From Desulfobulbaceae bacterium (GTDB lineage: Bacteria; Desulfobacterota; Desulfobulbia; Desulfobulbales; Desulfobulbaceae), in NCBI GenBank assembly GCA_026987195.1, contig JALSNC010000054.1, forward strand, positions 1 through 58,555: a DNA stretch of 58,555 nt, written 5' to 3'. Within the stretch, counting starts at the first letter, position 1; the number at the start of each line of letters is the position of its first letter. Position numbers and translations under genes: made by a program. The notes below the pieces were generated by a model. It saw only the letters and a list, made by a program, of their open reading frames with translations. It had not been told where the DNA came from and made no database searches. Positions 40,106-49,769 of this stretch are shown here, piece after piece.

Positions 40106-42394
40106 ATGAGCGTGGGAACAGCAGTGATCCGCAAGGACGCGCGGGCCAAGGTGACGGGCAAGGCCCGGTACACCGATGACCAGAGCATGGCGGGCATGCT
40201 GGTGGCCCGGTATGTGCGCAGCCCCGTCGCCCACGGCCTGGTCCGGGAGATCGACACCTCGGCGGCCCTGGCCCTGCCCGGCGTGGAGGCGGTGTTCACC
40301 TACGAGCACGTGCCGACGACCCTCTTTGCCACGGCCGGGCATCCCTACTCCCTGGACCCTGACCACCGGGACGTGGCCGACCGGCTGCTGCTCACCGGCC
40401 ATGTCCGTTACCAGGGCGACGAGGTGGCCATTGTCGTGGCCCGGGACGAGCTGACCGCGAAAAGAGCGGCCGCCCTGGTACGGGTGGAGTATGATGAGCT
40501 GCCGGTCTGCACCACCCCGGAGGCGGCCCTGGCCCACGGAGCGCCCGCCATCCACGAAGGGGGCAATATCCTCGAGCGCACGGAGCTCACCTTTGGCCCG
40601 CCCGTGGCCGAGGCCATGGAGGCGGCGGACCTGCAGCTCGATGGACACTACAACACCCCGGTGGTTCTGCACTGCCACCTGGAAAACCATACCGCCTTTG
40701 CCTACATGGATGACAACGACCACATCGTCATTGTCAGCTCCACCCAGATCCCCCATATCTGCCGCCGCATCGTGGGCCAGGCCCTGGACATGGAATGGAG
40801 CCGGATCCGGGTGATCAAGCCCCATATCGGCGGCGGCTTCGGCAACAAGCAGGACGTGGTGCTGGAGCCCATGGTCGCCTTCCTGACCCTGCAACTGGGC
40901 GGGGTGCCGGTGCGGATCACCCTGGATCGCGAGGAATGCCTGGTCGCCACCCGCACCCGCCACAGCCAGCAGGTAACGGTCCGGGCCGGGCTGAAGCGGG
41001 ATGGCACCATCACCGGTATCGAGATGGACATCACCAGCAACACCGGCGCCTATGCCTCGCACGGCCATTCCATCCCCATGGCCGCGGGCTCCAAGTTTCG
41101 CCATCTCTATCCCCGGACGGCCATCCGCTTCACCGCCACCACCCATTATGCGAATATCCCGGCGGCAGGAGCCATGCGCGCCTATGGCTCACCGCAACTC
41201 TTCTTCGGCCTGGAATGTTTGCTCGATGACGCGGCCCGCAGCCTGGGCGTGGACCCGGTGGAGCTGCGGTTGCACAACGTGGCGCGTGCGGGCGAGATCA
41301 CCACACCGGACGGCGGAACCCGGTATGCTGTGGCCATTGCCCGGTGCCTGGAACAGGGCCGGGACGCCATTGGCTGGCAGCGCAAGAAAAAAGAGTTGCA
41401 AAACCAGGACGGTCCGGTACGCCGAGGCCTGGGCGTGGCCGCCTTCAGCTACGGCTCCGGCACGTACCCGGCCTGCGTGGAGATCGCCGGTTGCCGCCTG
41501 GTGCTCAACCAGGACGGCTCCGTGCACATGCAGATCGGCGCCACCGAGATCGGCCAGGGCTCGGATACGGCCCTGGCCCAGATGGCGGCCCGCACCCTGG
41601 GCATCGACTATGACCGCATCCACGTGGTGTCGCAGCAGGATACCGATGTCACCCCCTTTGATACCGGCGCCTATGCCTCGCGCCAGACCTACGTGGCGGC
41701 CCCGGCCGTGCACGAGGCGGCAGAGCGGTTGCGGCAGAAGATCCTGGCCGCCTGCAGCGGGCTGACCGGCACGCCCGCCCGTGAACTGGAGCTGGCAGAG
41801 GGCCGCATTATCCGGGCCGGGGAGCCTGCCGAAGAGATCATGTCCCTTGGCGAGCTGGCCCTTTCGGAGTATTATCACAAGGAGCGGGGCGGCCAGCTCG
41901 TTGCCGAGGTCTCGGCCAAGACCGTGACCAATGCCCCGAGCTTCGGCTGCACCTTTGTCGATCTGGCCGTGGATATCGAGCTCTGCCAGGTCACCATCCA
42001 CAAGATCATCAATGTCCATGACGCAGGCCGCATCATCCATCCACTGTCGGCGGCCGGGCAGGTGCACGGCGGCATGGCCATGGCCATCGGCATGGCGCTC
42101 TTCGAGGAGCTGCTCATCGACCCGGCAGGCGGCCGCATCTGCAACGGCAACCTGCTGGACTACAAGGTACCCACCTGCACGGATATCCCGGAGCTTGACT
42201 GCGCCTTTGTCGAAGAGCCCGACCCCACCAGTCCCTATGGCAACAAGTCCCTGGGCGAGCCGCCCATCATCTCGCCGGCGCCTGCCATCCGCAACGGAAT
42301 ACTCGATGCCACCGGCGTGGCCATCAACGAGCTCCCCATGACGCCCAAGCTCTTGTTCCGCGAGTTCAGAAAAGCCGGGCTCCTGCCTGGGTAA
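40106..42394 (+). CDS. xdhA: Xanthine dehydrogenase molybdenum-binding subunit XdhA
   Basis: This 762-residue subunit binds the molybdopterin cofactor and the purine. It has the N-terminal a/b hammerhead, the cofactor loop GGGFGNKQD (about residues 244-252), AMRAYGSPQ, GATEIGQGSDTA, and the catalytic Glu in SLGEPPIIS near residue 717. It forms the XdhABC hydroxylase with the next two genes. CCCGGGAGG is upstream of the ATG. Whether this enzyme also needs the labile selenium cofactor cannot be told. Confidence 0.94.
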   Translation: MSVGTAVIRKDARAKVTGKARYTDDQSMAGMLVARYVRSPVAHGLVREIDTSAALALPGVEAVFTYEHVPTTLFATAGHPYSLDPDHRDVADRLLLTGHVRYQGDEVAIVVARDELTAKRAAALVRVEYDELPVCTTPEAALAHGAPAIHEGGNILERTELTFGPPVAEAMEAADLQLDGHYNTPVVLHCHLENHTAFAYMDDNDHIVIVSSTQIPHICRRIVGQALDMEWSRIRVIKPHIGGGFGNKQDVVLEPMVAFLTLQLGGVPVRITLDREECLVATRTRHSQQVTVRAGLKRDGTITGIEMDITSNTGAYASHGHSIPMAAGSKFRHLYPRTAIRFTATTHYANIPAAGAMRAYGSPQLFFGLECLLDDAARSLGVDPVELRLHNVARAGEITTPDGGTRYAVAIARCLEQGRDAIGWQRKKKELQNQDGPVRRGLGVAAFSYGSGTYPACVEIAGCRLVLNQDGSVHMQIGATEIGQGSDTALAQMAARTLGIDYDRIHVVSQQDTDVTPFDTGAYASRQTYVAAPAVHEAAERLRQKILAACSGLTGTPARELELAEGRIIRAGEPAEEIMSLGELALSEYYHKERGGQLVAEVSAKTVTNAPSFGCTFVDLAVDIELCQVTIHKIINVHDAGRIIHPLSAAGQVHGGMAMAIGMALFEELLIDPAGGRICNGNLLDYKVPTCTDIPELDCAFVEEPDPTSPYGNKSLGEPPIISPAPAIRNGILDATGVAINELPMTPKLLFREFRKAGLLPG

Positions 42395-42411
42395 GCAACG
42401 GAAAAACGCGT

Positions 42412-43284
42412 ATGTTTGCCATGGAGAACTACCACCGGGCAACGGATCTCAATGATGCCGTCAGGGCCCTGGCCGCGCATCCCGAAGCCCGCGTCCTTGC
42501 CGGAGGCACGGATGTGCTGATCCGCCTGCGTGAGGGCGATGGAGCCTTTGCTCACCTGGTGGATATCAACGGCCTGGATGAGTTGCGGCAGATCGACATG
42601 GACACGTCAGGCACCATCCGCATCGGTGCCCTGGCCACCTGCACCCGGATCATCGAGCACGAGATCATCCGCAGCCACCTGCCGGTGATCGCCGCCTCCC
42701 TGGCCACCATCGGCGGGCCGCAGATCCGCAACATCGCCACCATGGGCGGCAATATCTGCAACGGCGCCGTGAGCGCCGATTCCGCCTGCGCCCTGCTCAT
42801 CCTCGATACCGAGCTGGTCATCCAGGGACCGGCGGGCGAGCGGACCGTGCCCATCCTGGGATTCCACACCGGCCCGGGGCGCACCATCCTGCGGCGGGAC
42901 GAGATCCTCAAATATTTTCTTTTCCGGCCCGGGCAGTACCGTGGTATCGGCGCGGCCTACTGCAAGTATGCCATGCGCAGCGCCATGGACATCGCCACCA
43001 TCGGCTGTGGCGCGGCCCTGCGCATGGAGGGCGACATCATCACCAGCCTGAAACTGGCCTTTACCGTGGCCGCGCCCACGCCCGTCCGCTGCCCGCGCAC
43101 CGAAGAGGCGGCCGCGGGGAGACGACTGGATGAGGAGACCCTTGCCCTGCTGGCCGGGATCGTGGAAGACGACGTGCAGCCCCGCACCTCCTGGCGGGCT
43201 GAACGGGATTTCCGGATGCATATCATCCGCACCCTGGTGCAGCGGGTCACAAGAGAGGCGGCCAACCAGCAAGGAGGTAACTGA
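42412..43284 (+). CDS. xdhB: Xanthine dehydrogenase FAD-binding subunit XdhB
   Basis: This 290-residue FAD subunit has the two FAD motifs: VLAGGTDVLIRLREG (about residues 28-42) and IGGPQIRNIATMGGNICNG (about 101-119). The CO-dehydrogenase flavoprotein C-terminal domain follows. It passes electrons from the Fe-S subunit to NAD or another acceptor. The stop overlaps the xdhC start (TGATG). Confidence 0.94.
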   Translation: MFAMENYHRATDLNDAVRALAAHPEARVLAGGTDVLIRLREGDGAFAHLVDINGLDELRQIDMDTSGTIRIGALATCTRIIEHEIIRSHLPVIAASLATIGGPQIRNIATMGGNICNGAVSADSACALLILDTELVIQGPAGERTVPILGFHTGPGRTILRRDEILKYFLFRPGQYRGIGAAYCKYAMRSAMDIATIGCGAALRMEGDIITSLKLAFTVAAPTPVRCPRTEEAAAGRRLDEETLALLAGIVEDDVQPRTSWRAERDFRMHIIRTLVQRVTREAANQQGGN

Positions 43285-43772
43285 TGCAACAACTCCCCAT
43301 CACCCTGCGGATCAACGGACGCGCCTATTCCATGGATGTGGACGTGCGCACCTCCCTGCTCGAGCTGCTGCGCGGCCTGGGATTCACCAGCGTCAAGGAG
43401 GGGTGCGGAGTCGGCGAGTGCGGCGCCTGCACCGTGCTGGTGGACGGGGTCGCCGTGGACTCCTGCCTCTATCTTGCCGTCTGGGCCGACAAGCGCGCCA
43501 TCCGCACCGTGGAGGGCGAATGCGCCGACGGAAGGCTTTCGCCGGTACAGGAGGCCTATATCGAGGAGGGCGCGGTCCAGTGCGGCTTCTGTACCCCCGG
43601 CCTGGTCATGACCACCACCAGCTTCCTCGAGCAGCGTGAGAACACCCCCCTCACCAGGGAGGAGATCGCCCGGGGCCATGCCGGCAACCTCTGCCGCTGT
43701 ACCGGCTATCAGACCATTATCCGGGCGGTGCAGCGGGCCGCGGACAAACAGCGGCGTTCCGGCAGGCGATGA
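43284..43772 (+). CDS. xdhC: Xanthine dehydrogenase [2Fe-2S] subunit XdhC
   Basis: This 162-residue two-cluster subunit has a plant-type ferredoxin motif CGVGECGACTVL (about residues 41-52) and the all-helical domain with QCGFCTPG (about 98-105) and CRCTGYQ (about 136). GGAGG lies just before the ATG. It overlaps guaD by 4 bases. Note that 'XdhC' is also used for the unrelated CoxI-type accessory protein encoded at 52634. Confidence 0.94.
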   Translation: MQQLPITLRINGRAYSMDVDVRTSLLELLRGLGFTSVKEGCGVGECGACTVLVDGVAVDSCLYLAVWADKRAIRTVEGECADGRLSPVQEAYIEEGAVQCGFCTPGLVMTTTSFLEQRENTPLTREEIARGHAGNLCRCTGYQTIIRAVQRAADKQRRSGRR

Positions 43773-45106
43773 CCATGGCGGACAGATACACCCGGCTTGC
43801 CGTACGCGGTCACTTTGTCCAGACCAGGGCCGGACAGGGCGATTCCCCGGTCATCCTGGCCGAGGAAGACGGCCTCATGCTGGTGGAGTCGGGCCGCATC
43901 ACCTGGTTCGGGCCCTGGCAGGAGGGCAGGACGCAGGTGGACGAGCACTGCGAGCTGATCTGCTATGAGCGGGAACAGCTCATTGTGCCGGGCTTTATCG
44001 ACACCCATGTCCACTATCCGCAACTGGAGATCATAGCTTCCCACGGTGCCCGCCTGCTCGAGTGGCTGCAGCGTTATACATTTCCCGCGGAAATGCGGTA
44101 TAAGGATAGAGACCATGCCCGGCGCATGGCCCGGTTCTTCATCCGTGAGCTTTTGAAAAACGGCACCACCACGGCCATGGTCTTCTGCACCGTGCATCCC
44201 GGCTCTGTGGAGGCGCTCTTCGCGGCAGCAGGCGATGCTGCCATGCGCATCATCGCCGGCAAGGTCCTCATGGACCGCCATGGACCGCCCGAGCTGCTCG
44301 ACACGCCCGAGACCGGATATGCCCAGAGCCGGGAGCTGATCGAAACATACCATGGGCGGGGACGGCTCCTCTATGCGGTCACCCCCCGCTTTGCACCCAC
44401 TTCCTCGCCGGAGGAACTGGAGATTGCGGGCCGGCTGCGGGCCGAGTTTCCGCAGACCTGGCTGCAGACCCATCTTGCCGAGACCCCGGAGGAGGTGGCC
44501 TGGGTCCGTGAACTCTTTCCCGAACGGGCCGGCTACCTCGATGTGTACCACCACCATGGCCTGACCGGAGAGCGCTGCGTCTTTGCCCACTGCCTCTACC
44601 TGGAGGATGCGGAATGGCGCCTGCTGCACGCCACGGGCTCCACCATTGCCTGGTGCCCCACCTCCAACTGCTTTCTCGGCAGCGGCCTCTTTGACCCGGG
44701 CCGGGCAGGCGATGAAGGCATCGGCCTGGGCCTGGCCAGTGACGTGGGCGGCGGCACCTCGCTCTCCATGCTCAGGACCGCTGCCGAGGCCTACCAGGTG
44801 GCGCACCTGCAGAACCAGCCCTTTGACGCGGCCGAGGGCCTGTTCCGCCTGACCCTGGGCAATGCCCGGGCGCTTGGCCTGGACCACCTGCTCGGCAGTT
44901 TCGAGGCCGGCAAGGAAGCCGATTTCGTGGTTCTGGACACCCGGGCCACCGAGCTGATGGCCATGCGCTGCAGCGTGGCCGACAGCCTGGAGGAACAGCT
45001 CTTTGCCCTGCTGCTGCTCGGTGATGACCGGGTCATCCGGCACACCTGGGTCAACGGCAGCCTGGTCCATGAACGAACCGAAGCTCCATGCCCGAGACGA
45101 CCATGA
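43769..45106 (+). CDS. guaD: Guanine deaminase
   Basis: This 445-residue zinc amidohydrolase has the guanine deaminase signature GFIDTHVHYPQ (about residues 74-84), HLAETPEE, the FAHCLYL histidine, and LASDVGGGTSLSM. It hydrolyses guanine to xanthine and ammonia, channelling guanine into the XdhABC/XdhD route. Translation is coupled to xdhC by an ATGA overlap. It is followed, with overlap, by the ABC transporter genes. Confidence 0.94.
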   Translation: MTMADRYTRLAVRGHFVQTRAGQGDSPVILAEEDGLMLVESGRITWFGPWQEGRTQVDEHCELICYEREQLIVPGFIDTHVHYPQLEIIASHGARLLEWLQRYTFPAEMRYKDRDHARRMARFFIRELLKNGTTTAMVFCTVHPGSVEALFAAAGDAAMRIIAGKVLMDRHGPPELLDTPETGYAQSRELIETYHGRGRLLYAVTPRFAPTSSPEELEIAGRLRAEFPQTWLQTHLAETPEEVAWVRELFPERAGYLDVYHHHGLTGERCVFAHCLYLEDAEWRLLHATGSTIAWCPTSNCFLGSGLFDPGRAGDEGIGLGLASDVGGGTSLSMLRTAAEAYQVAHLQNQPFDAAEGLFRLTLGNARALGLDHLLGSFEAGKEADFVVLDTRATELMAMRCSVADSLEEQLFALLLLGDDRVIRHTWVNGSLVHERTEAPCPRRP

Positions 45107-46638
45107 CACCACGACTGCAGCTTGAGGGCATGACCAAGGTCTACCCCTCGGTCACGGCCTGCGACCGCATCGACCTGTCCATCATGCCCGGCGAGATCCA
45201 TGCCGTTCTCGGGGAGAACGGGGCAGGCAAATCCACGCTCATGAAGATGATCTACGGGGTCATCCGGCCCGATGCGGGTCACATCCTCTGGAACGGCGAG
45301 CCCGTGGTCATCCGCAACCCGGCCCATGCCCGGCGCCTGGGCATCGGCATGGTCTTCCAGCACTTTTCCCTGTTCGAGACCCTGACGGTCACTGAAAACA
45401 TCGCCCTGGCCATGGATGGCCGATGCCGTGCGGACCGACTGGCCGGGCGGATCCGCACCGTCTCGGAGCAGTATGGTCTGCCCCTGGATCCGAACCGGCT
45501 GGTCCACTCCCTGTCCGTGGGGATACGGCAGCGGGTGGAGATCATCCGCTGCCTCCTCCAGGAGCCGAAGCTGCTCATCATGGACGAGCCCACCTCGGTC
45601 CTCACCCCGCAGGCGGTACGCACCATGTTCGACACCCTGCGCCGCCTGGCCGACGAGGGCTGCTCCATCCTCTATATCAGTCACAAGCTCGACGAGATCA
45701 TGGCACTCTGTCACCGGGCCACCATCATCCGGGGCGGCCGGGTCACCGGCACCGCCGATCCGGCAGGCGAGACCGCGGCCAGCCTGGCCCGGATGATGAC
45801 CGGCCACGACCTGCCCCGCTGCGCGCAGGATCGGCCCGCACCCGGTACCCAACCATGCCTGGAGATCCATCGCCTCAGCAGGAAGGCAGAGGACCAGTTC
45901 GGCACCGATCTTGACGACATCAGCCTGACCGTCAACCGGGGCGAGATCCTCGGCATCGCCGGTATCTCCGGCAATGGTCAGCAGGAACTGCTGCGGGTGT
46001 TGAGCGGCGAACAGCGGCTTGATACCCCGGAGACCATCACCATCAACGGTCAGCCTGCTGCCCATCTCGGCCCGGCGGAGCGCCGTGGCCTCGGCCTGGC
46101 CTTTGTCCCGGAAGAGCGTATCGGCCGTGGCGCTGTACCGGGACTGTCCCTCACCGAGAACGTGGTCCTCACCGCGCACCGGATGGGCATGGTCAGGCAC
46201 GGCCTGCTGTGCATGGAACGGGCCGCCGCCTATGCCCGGAACTGCGTACGGTCCTTTGCCGTCAGGTGCGGCTCCATCAACGACCCCGTCAACAGCCTGT
46301 CCGGCGGCAACATGCAGAAATTCATCACCGGCCGGGAGATCCTGCAGAACCCGGCCCTGCTCATCGCCTCCCAGCCCACCTGGGGGGTGGACGTGGGTGC
46401 GGCCAATGTCATCCGCCAGGCCATCATCGGCCTGCGGAACCGGGGCACGGCCGTGCTGGTCATCTCCGAGGAACTGGACGAGCTTTTCGAGATCTGCGAC
46501 CGGCTGGTGGTCATCGCCGGCGGCCGGCTGACCCCACCGGTCCCGGTGGCTGCAACCGACCGCGAGGAAATCGGCCTGTGGATGGGCGGCATGTTCCCGG
46601 ACCGGCCGGCAGTGCCGCAGGAGGCCGGCCATGCTTAG
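45088..46638 (+). CDS. Nucleoside/purine ABC transporter ATPase (two ABC domains)
   Basis: This 516-residue ATPase of the NupA/YufO/RbsA type has two fused ABC modules. Module 1 has Walker A GENGAGKST (about residues 43-51), LSVGIRQRVEI and Walker B LLIMDEPTSVLTP. Module 2 has GISGNGQQE in place of a good Walker A and LSGGNMQKFI with LLIASQPTWGVD, where the catalytic Glu is Gln. That degeneracy is usual for the second site of this family. An ATG at 45103 overlapping the guaD stop (ATGA) is an alternative start. It works with the two permeases and the BMP-type binding protein that follow. Confidence 0.9.
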   Translation: MPETTMTPRLQLEGMTKVYPSVTACDRIDLSIMPGEIHAVLGENGAGKSTLMKMIYGVIRPDAGHILWNGEPVVIRNPAHARRLGIGMVFQHFSLFETLTVTENIALAMDGRCRADRLAGRIRTVSEQYGLPLDPNRLVHSLSVGIRQRVEIIRCLLQEPKLLIMDEPTSVLTPQAVRTMFDTLRRLADEGCSILYISHKLDEIMALCHRATIIRGGRVTGTADPAGETAASLARMMTGHDLPRCAQDRPAPGTQPCLEIHRLSRKAEDQFGTDLDDISLTVNRGEILGIAGISGNGQQELLRVLSGEQRLDTPETITINGQPAAHLGPAERRGLGLAFVPEERIGRGAVPGLSLTENVVLTAHRMGMVRHGLLCMERAAAYARNCVRSFAVRCGSINDPVNSLSGGNMQKFITGREILQNPALLIASQPTWGVDVGAANVIRQAIIGLRNRGTAVLVISEELDELFEICDRLVVIAGGRLTPPVPVAATDREEIGLWMGGMFPDRPAVPQEAGHA

Positions 46639-47707
46639 GATCGAGGCCAGGCCCGGGCCGTCGAAGACCATGCGCTATCTGTCGCCGCTGATCGCGGCCC
46701 TGCTCATGCTGGTGAGCGGGCTCGTCATCTTCACCCTGCTCGGCAAGGACCCGGGCCGCGCCTTCCACGCCTTTTTCGTGGAACCGGTCAACGACCTCTA
46801 CGGCATTGGCGAGCTCCTTATCAAGGCGTCGCCACTGATGCTCATCGGTACCGGCCTGGCCGTGGGCTTCCGGGCCTCGATCTGGAATATCGGTGCCGAG
46901 GGTCAGCTGACCGTGGGCGCGATCTGCGGGGGGACAGTGGCCATCTGGCTGGCGCAGGTGCAGGCCGGCTGGCTCCTGCCGCTGATGATCCTCTGCGGCG
47001 GCCTGGGTGGTATGCTCTGGGCCGCCATCCCTGCCCTGCTCAGGACCCGTTTCCACGCCAACGAGATCCTTGTCTCGCTCATGCTCAACTACGTGGCCAT
47101 CCTCCTGCTCGCCCTGCTGGTGCACGGCCCGCTCCGTGACCCGGAGGGCTACGGATTCCCCCAGTCCATTCTCTTTGGCGAGGCCGCCACCCTGCCGGTC
47201 CTGGTTGAGGGCACCAGACTGCATGCCGGCGTGCTGGTCAGCCTGGCCGGTGTGCTGGCAGGGTGGATTCTGCTGGAAAAGAGCTTTCTCGGCTACCAGA
47301 TCCGGGTGGCCGGACTGGCCGGCCGGGCTGCCGACTATGCCGGTTTTGACCGCAGCCGGCTGATCTGGACCGGCATGCTGGCCGGCGGGCTGGCCGCCGG
47401 TATCGCCGGAGTGCTGGAGGTCGCCGGTCCCATCGGCCAGCTCATCGACTCTGTCTCGCCGGGCTACGGCTACGCGGCCATCATTGTCGCCTTTGTCGGC
47501 CGGCTGCACCCCGGCGGCATTGTCCTGGCCAGCCTGCTCATGGCCCTTCTGTACCTGGGCGGCGAGTCCGGCCAGATGAACCTGGATCTGCCCGCCGCAG
47601 TCACCGGCATCTTCCAGGGACTCCTGCTTTTCTACCTGCTGGCTGCGGATTTTCTCATCAATTACCGACTCGTCCCCGGTCGCAGGGCAACGGGAGGCAG
47701 GCAATGA
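46631..47707 (+). CDS. Nucleoside/purine ABC transporter permease 1
   Basis: This 358-residue permease is of the branched-chain/ribose-type superfamily (BPD_transp_2), with about eight to ten membrane segments. Family features are NIGAEGQLTVGAICGG, RTRFHANEILVSLMLNYVA and GYGYAAIIVAFVGRLHPGGI. It is the larger of the two permeases usual in BMP-dependent nucleoside transporters. It overlaps the ATPase gene by 8 bases and the next permease gene by 4. Confidence 0.92.
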   Translation: MLRIEARPGPSKTMRYLSPLIAALLMLVSGLVIFTLLGKDPGRAFHAFFVEPVNDLYGIGELLIKASPLMLIGTGLAVGFRASIWNIGAEGQLTVGAICGGTVAIWLAQVQAGWLLPLMILCGGLGGMLWAAIPALLRTRFHANEILVSLMLNYVAILLLALLVHGPLRDPEGYGFPQSILFGEAATLPVLVEGTRLHAGVLVSLAGVLAGWILLEKSFLGYQIRVAGLAGRAADYAGFDRSRLIWTGMLAGGLAAGIAGVLEVAGPIGQLIDSVSPGYGYAAIIVAFVGRLHPGGIVLASLLMALLYLGGESGQMNLDLPAAVTGIFQGLLLFYLLAADFLINYRLVPGRRATGGRQ

Positions 47708-48630
47708 ACGGCCATCTCCTGCTCGAGATCCTGGTGGCGGCCATCGGCGCCGGCACCCCGTTTGTCTACGCCGCTCTCGGCGAACTGGTCACTGAAAAAT
47801 CAGGCGTTCTCAACCTGGGCGTGGAGGGCATGATGCTGGTGGGGGCCATCTGCGGTTTCATCGGCATGGCCAAGACCGGCAGCCTGCTGGTGGCGGTGCT
47901 GGCCGGCATGGGCGCGGGCATGGCCATGGCCCTGATCTTCGGCGTGCTGACCCTGACCCTCATGGCCAACCAGGTGGCAAGCGGCCTGGCCCTGACCATC
48001 TTCGGGGTCGGGCTTTCCGCCTTTCTCGGCCTGACCTACACCAGTATCGCCCTGCCCGGAGTGCCGGCCCTGCCCATCCCCTGGCTCAGCGACATCCCGG
48101 TGCTCGGGCCGCTCCTTTTCTCCCATGATATCCTGATTTACGGCTCGATCCTGCTGTATGCCGCCATCTCCGGGTTCCTGTACCGGACCCGTGCCGGGCT
48201 GATCCTGCGCGGCCTCGGCGAGGCCCCGGAATCGGCCCACGCCCTTGGCTACAACGTCATCGGTATCAGGTACCTCGCCGTGCTCTTTGGCGGCGCCATG
48301 GCCGGTCTGGCCGGGGTCTACCTGTCGGTGGCCTATACCCCCATGTGGGTGGAGGGCATGACCGCGGGCCGGGGCTGGGTATCACTGGCCCTGGTGGTCT
48401 TTGCCACCTGGCGGCCGTCCAGGGTGATGCTGGGCGCCTATCTCTTCGGCGGCATCACCATTCTCCAGTTTCATATCCAGGGGTTTGGCATCGATATCCC
48501 CTCGCAGCTCCTCTCCATGCTGCCCTACCTGGCCACCATTGCCGTCCTGGTCCTGATTTCCAGAAACCGGCAGACCATCCGGCTCCATTCGCCGGCCTCG
48601 CTGGGCATACCCTATCATCCCCAATCTTAG
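47704..48630 (+). CDS. Nucleoside/purine ABC transporter permease 2
   Basis: This 308-residue BPD_transp_2 permease is paired with the preceding one. The signatures LVTEKSGVLNLGVEGMMLVG and GRGWVSLALVVFATWRPSRV are typical of the second permease of NupQ/YufQ-type systems. The 4-base overlap indicates co-translation. Confidence 0.92.
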   Translation: MNGHLLLEILVAAIGAGTPFVYAALGELVTEKSGVLNLGVEGMMLVGAICGFIGMAKTGSLLVAVLAGMGAGMAMALIFGVLTLTLMANQVASGLALTIFGVGLSAFLGLTYTSIALPGVPALPIPWLSDIPVLGPLLFSHDILIYGSILLYAAISGFLYRTRAGLILRGLGEAPESAHALGYNVIGIRYLAVLFGGAMAGLAGVYLSVAYTPMWVEGMTAGRGWVSLALVVFATWRPSRVMLGAYLFGGITILQFHIQGFGIDIPSQLLSMLPYLATIAVLVLISRNRQTIRLHSPASLGIPYHPQS

Positions 48631-48641
48631 AAGGAGGAACC

Positions 48642-49727
48642 ATGAAACGCCACGTCACGCACCTGTTCACCGCCCTCTGCGCCCTGGCCTGCCTGGTCAT
48701 GGTGGCAGGGACCGCCTCTGCCGCCGACAGACTCAAGGTGGGCTTTGTCTATGTCAGCCCCATCGGTGATGCCGGCTGGACCTTTCAGCACGATCTGGGC
48801 CGCAGGGAGATGGAAAAGAACCTGGCCGGCAGGGTCGAAACCAGATATGTGGAAAAGGTGCCGGAAGGACCGGAGGCGGAACGGGTGATCCGCGATCTGG
48901 CCAAGAGCGGCTATGACCTGATCTTCACCACATCGTTCGGATACATGAACCCCACCCTCAAGGTGGCGAAGATGTTTCCCGGAAAGTATTTCGAGCACGC
49001 CACCGGCTACAAGCTGGCCAAGAACGTGGGCACCTACATGTGCCGCTTCTACGAGGGCCGTTATCTCTCCGGCATCATTGCCGGCAGGATGAGCAGAACA
49101 AACCAGCTGGGCTATGTCGCCGCCTTTCCCATCCCCGAGGTGATCCGCGGCATCAACGCCTTTACCCTGGGGGCGAGGTCGGTCAACCCCGAGGCCCGGG
49201 TCAAGGTGATCTGGGTCAACTCCTGGTTTGATCCTGGCAAGGAGCGGGAGGCCGCTGAAACCCTGATCAGCCAGGGCGCCGATGTCATCACCCATCACAC
49301 CGACTCCACCGCGCCGGTGCTCACGGCCGAGGAAAAGGGCGTGTATGCCATTGCCTACCACTCGGATATGTCCAAATACGGTCCCAGGGCCCAGCTCACC
49401 GCGGTCATGCATCTCTATGGCAAGTTCTACACCGACACCGCCAGGGCCGTGCTCAACCATACCTGGAAGCCAAAGGCGGTCTGGAGCGGCATCAGGGAGG
49501 GTTCCATCAGGCTCGCCCCCATCAGCCCGGTGGTCCCCGAAGAGGTGGTCGCCCTGGTGGAGAAGACCACAAAGAGTATTGCCGACGGCTCCTTTCATCC
49601 CTTCCACGGCCCCATCAGGGACCAGGCCGGCAAGGTGGTGGTTGCCGATGGCAAGACCATGAGCGACAGGGAACTGCTGCAGATGAACTACTACGTGGAC
49701 GGCGTGCTGGGCAGTATTCCCAGGTAG
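48642..49727 (+). CDS. BMP-family periplasmic nucleoside/purine-binding protein
   Basis: This 361-residue PnrA/BMP-type solute-binding protein has a type I signal peptide (LFTALCALACLVMVAGTASA). There is no Cys at the cleavage site, so it should be soluble in the periplasm rather than a lipoprotein. The mature protein starts VGFVYVSPIGDAGWTFQHD, the typical BMP nucleoside-site start. VIWVNSWFDPGKEREAAETL and ADVITHHTDSTAP are conserved family regions. AAGGAGGAAC lies before ATG 48642; longer frames upstream overlap permease 2. The cluster suggests a purine nucleoside or base as ligand. Confidence 0.93.
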   Translation: MKRHVTHLFTALCALACLVMVAGTASAADRLKVGFVYVSPIGDAGWTFQHDLGRREMEKNLAGRVETRYVEKVPEGPEAERVIRDLAKSGYDLIFTTSFGYMNPTLKVAKMFPGKYFEHATGYKLAKNVGTYMCRFYEGRYLSGIIAGRMSRTNQLGYVAAFPIPEVIRGINAFTLGARSVNPEARVKVIWVNSWFDPGKEREAAETLISQGADVITHHTDSTAPVLTAEEKGVYAIAYHSDMSKYGPRAQLTAVMHLYGKFYTDTARAVLNHTWKPKAVWSGIREGSIRLAPISPVVPEEVVALVEKTTKSIADGSFHPFHGPIRDQAGKVVVADGKTMSDRELLQMNYYVDGVLGSIPR

Positions 49728-49769
49728 GCGGACGGGCAACGCATCCAGGGCTCAACCCGTGGAGGGGGA

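Noticed and set aside
34660..41146. Long minus-strand frames (34660-37140 and 38873-41146).
   Set aside because: They are shadows of ygfK and of the permease/xdhA genes, with no recognisable motifs and no start signals.
45088..46638. Loss of catalytic Glu in the second ABC domain as a sign of a decaying gene.
   Set aside because: A degenerate second nucleotide-binding site is normal for this sugar/nucleoside ATPase family, and the frame is intact.
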